Part shown: in pieces, positions 7,621 to 11,945 of the stretch
Layout of the letters: each line of letters starts with the position of its first letter
How positions within the stretch are numbered: the first letter of the stretch is position 1
Source: Promethearchaeota archaeon
GTDB lineage: Archaea; Asgardarchaeota; Lokiarchaeia; Sigynarchaeales; SOKP01
Direction of reading: 5' to 3'
Assembly (NCBI GenBank): GCA_004524425.1
Contig: SDNN01000072.1
Span: forward strand, 1-11,945
Length of the DNA stretch: 11,945 nucleotides
Program-made: the position numbers and the translations under genes
Notes under the pieces: generated by a model
The model's input: only the letters and a program-made list of their open reading frames with translations
Database searches by the model: none
Told to the model about the DNA's origin: nothing

Positions 7621-7932
7621 GTGGAGAAAGTGTTAACTCGCGAAAAAATTATTCAAAAATTAAGAGAGGAGCTCCCTTTTTTAAAAAAAGAATTTGGAGT
7701 TAAAAGTATAGGAATTTTCGGTTCTTATACTAAGGGAACGCAAAGCAAAGATAGTGATATAGATTTAATTATTGAATTTGAAAAACCAATCGGATTAGCT
7801 TTCATGGATTTAGCTAGTTATGTAGAAGAATTGCTAGGTAAGAAAGTAGATATTTTAACCCCAGAAGGGATTAAGAGTATTAGAGTGAATAAAATTGCAA
7901 AGGATATCAAAAAGAGTGTAATCTATGTCTAA
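7621..7932 (+). CDS. mntA: MntA-like minimal nucleotidyltransferase antitoxin
   Basis: The protein of 103 residues belongs to the minimal nucleotidyltransferase family (DNA polymerase beta fold). The catalytic motif GSYTKGTQSKDSDID follows the GS-x10-D-x-D rule, with two Asp metal ligands, and a third acidic position is likely in the VDIL strand (KKVDILTP). Members of this family paired with HepT add AMP to a Tyr of the HEPN toxin and so silence it. Start: GTG 7621 directly follows an in-frame TGA, so it is the earliest start; GTG 7630 is the only close alternative. The last 8 bp overlap the start of the HepT frame (ATG 7925), the usual arrangement of the pair. Length is typical of the family. 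The partner is frameshifted, so the pair may no longer act as a toxin-antitoxin system. Confidence 0.9.
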   Translation: MEKVLTREKIIQKLREELPFLKKEFGVKSIGIFGSYTKGTQSKDSDIDLIIEFEKPIGLAFMDLASYVEELLGKKVDILTPEGIKSIRVNKIAKDIKKSVIYV

Positions 7933-8267
7933 AAGAGGATTTGTGGAATTCCTTAGTGATATTATGGAAGCTATAACAAGAATTCAAAAATATGTTGAAA
8001 ATTTAAATTATGAGCAATTCATACAGGATAAAAAAAACTCAAGATGCTGTCGTCCGGAATTTTGAAATTATTGGTGAAGCTGTTAAAAAGTTACCTGCTA
8101 AATTGAAGAGCAAAACCGATGCAATACCTTGGAATAAAATTGCTGGAATCCGAGATAGGCTAATTCATCAATACTTTGGAGTCAATTTTGAAATTTTATG
8201 GACTATTATTAAAGAAGAATTAACAGATTTAAAAAGGAATATTAATGGATTACTTCAAAAAGAATAA
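7925..8267 (+). pseudogene. hepT: HepT-like HEPN toxin (DUF86), frameshifted at an A8 run
   Basis: The gene starts at ATG 7925, inside the last codons of the antitoxin. The first frame reads MSKRGFVEFLSDIMEAITRI and on to FIQDKK, then runs into a stop 24 nt past the A-run. Continuity with the HEPN consensus resumes in the next frame as TQDAVVRNFEIIGEAVKKLP. The break lies at eight A's (8030-8037); seven would give one 113-residue protein of normal length. The C-terminal part keeps the RNase motif R-x4-H-x-Y (RDRLIHQY) at about 160 bp from the end. HEPN toxins of this family cut RNA, often tRNA, until AMPylated by MntA. The cause could be a sequencing or assembly slip at the homopolymer, a real inactivating mutation, or slippage-rescued expression. 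An ATG at 8010 could start only the C-terminal half, without the first helix. Confidence 0.85.
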
Positions 8268-8326
8268 TTAGAGTACAAAGAATCAACTATTTGTAATAAA
8301 TGAATTAAATCATGGATTTTTGAATA

Positions 8327-8476
8327 CTACCTAAATAACTCTTTATAGGTTTTGACTATAGAACTTCTTATGGGTTTAGGCTGAATTTGTATTTCTTCAT
8401 TCATCCACACTTGCATTTTTATTTGATCAAGGAGTTCCTCAAGTGATAAATCATAGGCAATTTCAAAATCTGTCAT
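8327..8476 (-). CDS. Small protein of unknown function (49 residues)
   Basis: From ATG 8476 to the TAG at 8327-8329 this frame encodes a 49-residue acidic N-terminal half (MTDFEIAYDLSLEELLDQIK) and a basic C-terminal half ending in KTYKELFR. Support for a real gene: codon use looks natural and protein-like, with amphipathic LSLEELLDQIKMQVW helix character, and a TATA-like box lies at the expected distance for a leaderless message. I do not recognise the family. Its size and place next to a MntA/HepT pair would suit an antitoxin-like or regulatory peptide, but that is only a guess from context. It is convergent with HepT. Confidence 0.45.
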   Translation of the reverse strand: MTDFEIAYDLSLEELLDQIKMQVWMNEEIQIQPKPIRSSIVKTYKELFR

Positions 8477-8500
8477 ATGATCAATATAAAAAAACAGCTA

Positions 8501-8510
8501 TTTAAATAAA
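8501..8510 (-). promoter_or_regulatory. TATA-like box of the 49-residue gene
   Basis: TTTATTTAAA on the minus strand, centred about 29 bp before ATG 8476, would start RNA near 8479 and give a leaderless message. There is no SD. Confidence 0.35.
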
Positions 8511-8521
8511 CTGATTATAAA

Positions 8522-8581
8522 ATCTATATAAATATAGATAGGGTTATTAAGCAGTTAATAATTTATTAATGGATTAATAAA
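8522..8581. repeat. Three consecutive palindromes with 4-nt spacers (candidate operators)
   Basis: Three perfect inverted repeats stand side by side: ATCTATA-TAAA-TATAGAT (8522-8539), TTATTAA-GCAG-TTAATAA (8544-8561) and TTTATTAA-TGGA-TTAATAAA (8562-8581). All have a 4-nt spacer and centres 22 and 19 bp apart, about two helical turns. The last two share half-sites. They lie just upstream of the promoter of the 49-residue gene. Single TTAATGGAAT half-site-like copies recur near 8633 and 8654. This looks like an array of dimer-binding sites; AT-rich DNA raises the chance of accidental palindromes. Confidence 0.45.
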
Positions 8582-8855
8582 TGTCTCACTCGTGGTCCGG
8601 AGAAGCCATAGTGTCGTCTATATATACTTTGTTAATGGAATGATATGGTAAATTAATGGAATTATTGCTTTATTTCTAAAACTAGTTCATTTATAAAAAA
8701 AATCATGACGATTTTTAATACTATTCATTATTTAACCTCGAAAAGATAATAAATTTCTTAAGAAATATTGTTTCTTTATTTTATTATTGATAAAATAGAA
8801 AATCTTAATAAATGGAAGAATTCAAATAAATAGATATAAGCAAGGCGTAAAAATC
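8582..8855. other. Noncoding stretch upstream of the phosphate genes
   Basis: About 270 bp with no convincing gene. A short, more GC-rich island (8583-8620) carries a 20-codon frame from ATG 8581 to TGA 8643 that directly follows the third palindrome; it may be a gene remnant or a leader peptide, or nothing. The rest is AT-rich and should hold the promoter of the DUF47-Pit operon; no clear TATA choice stands out. Confidence 0.4.
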
Positions 8856-9497
8856 ATGAGGAAAAATAAATCGAAAATATATAAGATCAATGAAGAATTT
8901 CAAGAGCTCATTCGTGAAACTGCGGAAAAACTCTATTTTTATTTGAGCGATTATATCGAAAACAAATTAGGTGACGTGGATCAAAAATTCGAAGAGATTA
9001 TTCAATATGAAAAAAAATGCGACAGAATAAAAGAGCGGTATATTGAAACTCTTTTTAAAGATAAACGTGCCTTACCGTTCCTCTTGGAAGATCGATATAA
9101 ATTAGTTATCTCTTTAGATAAAATTCTAAACAGGATTGAATTTATCGCAAGATTCATGGAAGTCTATCCGTTTAAAATTTATCCGGAAATCAGTGAAGAA
9201 TTGAATGCTTTAAATAAATTGACTTTCGATGGCATAGTTCAATTAATGAATTGCGCGCTTCTCATGGAGACGAATTTTGATGCTGCGTATCAAATTACAT
9301 TCGAAGTGGAGAAAGCAAGAAGACAAGCTCATGACGTTAAATTTAAAATCTTAGATGTCATATATCAGAAAAAAGAAGAACCCTTACGCATCCAATTAAC
9401 AGCAAAATTAATCACGTTAATTTATGATGTGACACAATGGGTTGAGGAAATATCTGATTTTTTGAGAGGTTTGATCATAAAATATCCAAATAGATAA
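8856..9497 (+). CDS. DUF47 / PhoU-like Pit accessory protein
   Basis: This 213-residue, all-helical, cytosolic protein resembles the DUF47 (TIGR00153, PhoU-related) family. Long charged helices carry the E-x3-D type acidic motifs that bind metal in PhoU folds: YEKKCDRIKERY near 50-62 and FEVEKARRQAHD near 149-160. The end, WVEEISDFLRGLII, matches the usual final helix of the family. DUF47 proteins are typically encoded beside Pit phosphate permeases and are thought to regulate them, as here: the permease gene begins 21 bp downstream. Length is normal for the family. The start is preceded by CAAGGCGT, and a similar TAGGCGT precedes the permease, so both may use a weak AGGCG-type ribosome site. 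It belongs to the operon with the permease. Confident on family and pairing; the biochemical role is inferred. Confidence 0.88.
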   Translation: MRKNKSKIYKINEEFQELIRETAEKLYFYLSDYIENKLGDVDQKFEEIIQYEKKCDRIKERYIETLFKDKRALPFLLEDRYKLVISLDKILNRIEFIARFMEVYPFKIYPEISEELNALNKLTFDGIVQLMNCALLMETNFDAAYQITFEVEKARRQAHDVKFKILDVIYQKKEEPLRIQLTAKLITLIYDVTQWVEEISDFLRGLIIKYPNR

Positions 9498-9518
9498 AAT
9501 TAGGCGTTTGAATAAATC

Positions 9519-10481
9519 ATGTTAATTCCAATGGTATTAGTTTTCATTTTAATCTCCATATTAATTGCATTTGCGATTGGAGCGAATGACGAAACCTTCT
9601 CCACCGTATACGGCTCAAAATTTCTTAGCATGAAGGAAGTGTTAATCTTGGCCACGATTTTTGCGATAATGGGGGCAGTACTGTTAGGAAGAGCAGTAAG
9701 TGAAACGGTCGGGAATAATATTCTTTATATTGAGATTACCCCTGAAGTAGTCATCACCATACTCATATCTACCGCAATTTGGCTCATCATATCTTCCGCC
9801 TTAAAACTTCCCATCAGCACTACTCATGCGACTATTGGAGCAATTATAGGAATTGGGATATATTTAGGAGGGAATAATGGTATTAACTGGCTTATCATTT
9901 TAGAAATGAGTTTATGGTGGATTTTCTCTCCGATAATCGGTTTTGTAGTGACCTATGTCGTGTATAAGCTAATCCATAAGACCATTATCAATAAATTGAA
10001 CGGATTTGAAGATTTTGAACGTACAGAAAGAATCTTTGCGTATATTTTATTAGGTTCTATATGTTTAACAGCCTTTTCAAGAGCAGGAAATGATTGCTCA
10101 AATGCTATAGGTATTGTGGTTGGTTTAGGAACCGTCAATGTTGATTTAATTTTGTTCATTGCCGGAATTAGTTTTGCGAGTGGGATTATAATCTTGGGTA
10201 GAGGTGTGATAAAAAATCTCAGTCAAATTACTGAATTGCATCCCAGTACTGCCTTTGCTGCGGAAGTACCAACAGCTATCATCCTATTTGTTGGGACTTT
10301 AAGAGGGATACCTCTATCAGGCTCTCACATGTTAGTAGCATCTTTGCTCGGTTTAGCGAAGGCCAGAAGAGCACCTGTAAAAAAAGGAATATGGAAGATT
10401 GTTTTAGTATGGTTATTGACTTTTCCAATGGCGGCTCTTTTATCGATTATATTATATAATGTGTTCTTTTTATTCATTTAG
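9519..10481 (+). CDS. pit: Inorganic phosphate permease, Pit/PHO4 family
   Basis: A membrane protein of 320 residues with about nine to ten hydrophobic segments and an internal duplication typical of Pit/PHO4 carriers. First-half motifs: GAND at 21-24 and PISTTHATIGAIIG at 98-111. Second-half motifs: AGNDCSNAIG at 189-198 and PLSGSHMLVASLLG at 265-278. A charged cytoplasmic loop (about 150-172) divides the halves. The family imports phosphate with H+ or Na+ as metal-phosphate or free ion. Differences from the textbook GANDVANA and STTH motifs (GANDETFS; SGSH in the second half) mean that sulfate or another anion cannot be excluded. The DUF47 partner upstream supports phosphate. No other gene shares the transcript before a T-rich stretch. 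Confidence 0.9.
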   Translation: MLIPMVLVFILISILIAFAIGANDETFSTVYGSKFLSMKEVLILATIFAIMGAVLLGRAVSETVGNNILYIEITPEVVITILISTAIWLIISSALKLPISTTHATIGAIIGIGIYLGGNNGINWLIILEMSLWWIFSPIIGFVVTYVVYKLIHKTIINKLNGFEDFERTERIFAYILLGSICLTAFSRAGNDCSNAIGIVVGLGTVNVDLILFIAGISFASGIIILGRGVIKNLSQITELHPSTAFAAEVPTAIILFVGTLRGIPLSGSHMLVASLLGLAKARRAPVKKGIWKIVLVWLLTFPMAALLSIILYNVFFLFI

Positions 10482-10483
10482 AA

Positions 10484-10507
10484 TTTCCTTTATTTTATCT
10501 TTTTAAA
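10484..10507 (+). terminator. T-rich stretch after the permease gene
   Basis: Runs of T (TTTCC, TTTA, TTTTA, CTTTTT) follow the stop codon immediately. Oligo-T tracts end transcription in archaea, so this is the likely terminator of the DUF47-Pit operon. No hairpin is present. Confidence 0.35.
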
Positions 10508-10593
10508 ATATTGATTAATTAAAATCTAGATTTAATCATATCTTAATCAAGGGGAGAATGATTTGATTTATTAACAATCATATCGAATGTTTA

Positions 10594-10644
10594 CTTATAA
10601 ATTTCAATTAATTTGAGTTGCAATTTTTTTTTACTATTGGAGGG
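10594..10644 (+). promoter_or_regulatory. Promoter and Shine-Dalgarno site of the sugar symporter gene
   Basis: The TATA-like CTTATAAATT (10594-10603) would start RNA near 10625. The leader then carries GGAGGG (10639-10644), 6 nt before ATG 10651, which fixes the start of the transporter. Confidence 0.5.
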
Positions 10645-10650
10645 CCAATA

Positions 10651-11945
10651 ATGAATAACAAGAAAGAACGTTCTGAAGAATTTATTTATTCTAATTCAAA
10701 AGCTTCTGCTTATAGTTTTGGGCAATTACCTGTAATAATTTCTTATCAGGGCTTTACATTTCTTATATTTACTTTTTATTTTGCGGTGGTAGGATTAAAC
10801 ATTATCTTAATAACAATTGGTTTTTTAATATGGTCGATTTGGAATGGATTAAATGATCCCTTCTTAGGATCGTTATCCGACAAAACCCATACAAGATGGG
10901 GCAGAAGGCTTCCGTGGTTAATGTTTTCATTAATTCCTATCGCCATTATAATGTTCTTACTTTTTACACCACCGATAACCTTTGGAATAGAGAATCAGAT
11001 CCCAAATTTCATCTATTTTATCATAATAATAATCATTTTTGAACTGTTCTTTTCGATGTTTGATATTAACTATATTTCCTTACTTCCAGAGGTATTTATT
11101 AATTCAGAAGATAGAACTAAAGCGAATAACTTCAGACAAGTATTCGCTGTAATAGGATTACTTATTGCATTTATATTGCCTACCTTGTTCATTCCAGATT
11201 TGACTAAACGAGAATATTTAGCACAATATCAGTTATATGGAATCGCTGTTGCGATCATTATTATTTTAGCAGGTCTCTTTTTCTTAAAATATACTCCAAA
11301 AGAGAAAGCGGAATTTAAAAATGATTATAAAATGGCGCCGAGTTTTACCAAATCTATTAAGCTCTGTGTAAAAAATAAGAGCTTTAGATGGTTTATTCCT
11401 ATAGAAATAGCCATGTGGTTTGTTTACGGAATGCTTCCTACAATTGTACCCCTCTATGGCAAGTTCGTTCTTGGTATAGGGGAAGGAGAATCTATATTTT
11501 TAGCGCTTTTATTGGGATTGGCATTTATATCCGCAGCGCTTTTTATGACTGTTCTTTGGAAGCCGGTAGTACAGAAAATTGGTCTTAGGAAAGCATGGTT
11601 GTGTTCCGTGACGATTTGGATTATTACTTTTATACCATTTTTTTTCATTCAGAACGTATTTATGGGATTAATAGTGTTCTTTATAATGGGAATTGGCTTA
11701 GCAGGTTCCTTATATATTTACGATCTCATTGTAGCAGACATCATCGATGAGGATGAGGTGAATACAGGCACTCGAAGGGAAGCCAGTTATTATGGAACTC
11801 TCATTTTTTTTCAACGCCTTTCAACCATAATTGTATTTTTAACTATTAGCCTTGTTTTTACTAACGTAGGTTGGGCAGTATATGAACCAGAAAAAGTGAC
11901 CCCAGAAGTAATATTCGGCTTAAGAGCATTAATGTGTATTTTCCC
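10651..11945 (+). CDS. GPH-family (MelB-like) sugar:cation symporter, partial
   Basis: The frame is open for 431 codons from ATG 10651 to the window edge; GPH proteins usually have 450-500 residues, so only a short C-terminal end is missing. It is a major-facilitator membrane protein with many hydrophobic segments. Family signatures are IWNGLNDPFLG (63-73) followed by SDKTHTRWGRRLPW, the GPH motif between helices 2 and 3, and RREASYYGTLIFFQRLS near the C-terminus, matching the RREG-x-Y-G motif of MelB/XylP-type carriers. Such proteins import glycosides, pentosides or hexuronides with H+, Na+ or Li+. The Asp of NDP (D69) matches a MelB cation ligand; the other Asp of MelB is Asn65 here, so coupling may be to H+. 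The substrate cannot be told. The gene has its own promoter and SD. Confidence 0.88.
   Translation, partial: MNNKKERSEEFIYSNSKASAYSFGQLPVIISYQGFTFLIFTFYFAVVGLNIILITIGFLIWSIWNGLNDPFLGSLSDKTHTRWGRRLPWLMFSLIPIAIIMFLLFTPPITFGIENQIPNFIYFIIIIIIFELFFSMFDINYISLLPEVFINSEDRTKANNFRQVFAVIGLLIAFILPTLFIPDLTKREYLAQYQLYGIAVAIIIILAGLFFLKYTPKEKAEFKNDYKMAPSFTKSIKLCVKNKSFRWFIPIEIAMWFVYGMLPTIVPLYGKFVLGIGEGESIFLALLLGLAFISAALFMTVLWKPVVQKIGLRKAWLCSVTIWIITFIPFFFIQNVFMGLIVFFIMGIGLAGSLYIYDLIVADIIDEDEVNTGTRREASYYGTLIFFQRLSTIIVFLTISLVFTNVGWAVYEPEKVTPEVIFGLRALMCIF

Noticed and set aside
8010..8267. Independent 85-residue gene starting at ATG 8010
   Set aside because: Its start lies inside the first half of HepT in another frame, and its protein is the C-terminal part of the HEPN domain; it is better explained as one frameshifted gene.

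Overview
The window is AT-rich archaeal DNA. Strong Shine-Dalgarno (SD) GGAGG sites occur inside one operon, several other genes look leaderless behind TATA-like boxes, and TTG, GTG and probably ATT starts are used. The most telling lineage marker is a small protein with a gelsolin-like domain at 1266-1865. With the archaeal-type split glutamate synthase and the Hdr-type iron-sulfur protein, it points to an Asgard archaeon (Lokiarchaeia-like). This placement is inferred from gene content; no rRNA is present.

Layout. 1-1028 (-): phytoene-desaturase-like FAD oxidoreductase, cut by the left edge. 1266-1865 (+): gelsolin-like protein with a C-terminal 40-residue tandem repeat. 1927-2079 (-): zinc-ribbon miniprotein. 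2269-7154 (-): a tight four-gene operon, in transcription order an HdrB-HdrC fusion, glutamine amidotransferase (GltB1), ferredoxin-FMN synthase core (GltB2) and GXGXG domain (GltB3). 7155-7620: AT-rich divergent intergenic region. 7621-8267 (+): MntA/HepT toxin-antitoxin pair, with HepT frameshifted at an A8 run. 8327-8476 (-): a probable 49-residue protein. 8477-8855: noncoding, with three consecutive palindromes. 8856-10481 (+): DUF47/PhoU-like regulator and Pit-family phosphate permease. 10651-11945 (+): GPH/MelB-type sugar:cation symporter, cut by the right edge.

How it works together. The three glt genes are collinear with the domains of a bacterial GltB chain: glutaminase, then FMN/Fe-S core, then GXGXG helix. 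No GltD-type NAD(P)H subunit is encoded here. Its place upstream is taken by an HdrBC-type protein with two noncubane-cluster CCG motifs and two [4Fe-4S] motifs. The best candidate for something undescribed is therefore a glutamate synthase wired to a heterodisulfide-reductase-like electron module. The first essential cysteine of the Hdr protein lies upstream of its first ATG, so translation very likely starts at an ATT codon behind a strong SD. The rest is accessory or housekeeping: phosphate uptake, sugar uptake, a possibly inactivated toxin-antitoxin pair and a eukaryote-like cytoskeletal-regulator fold.
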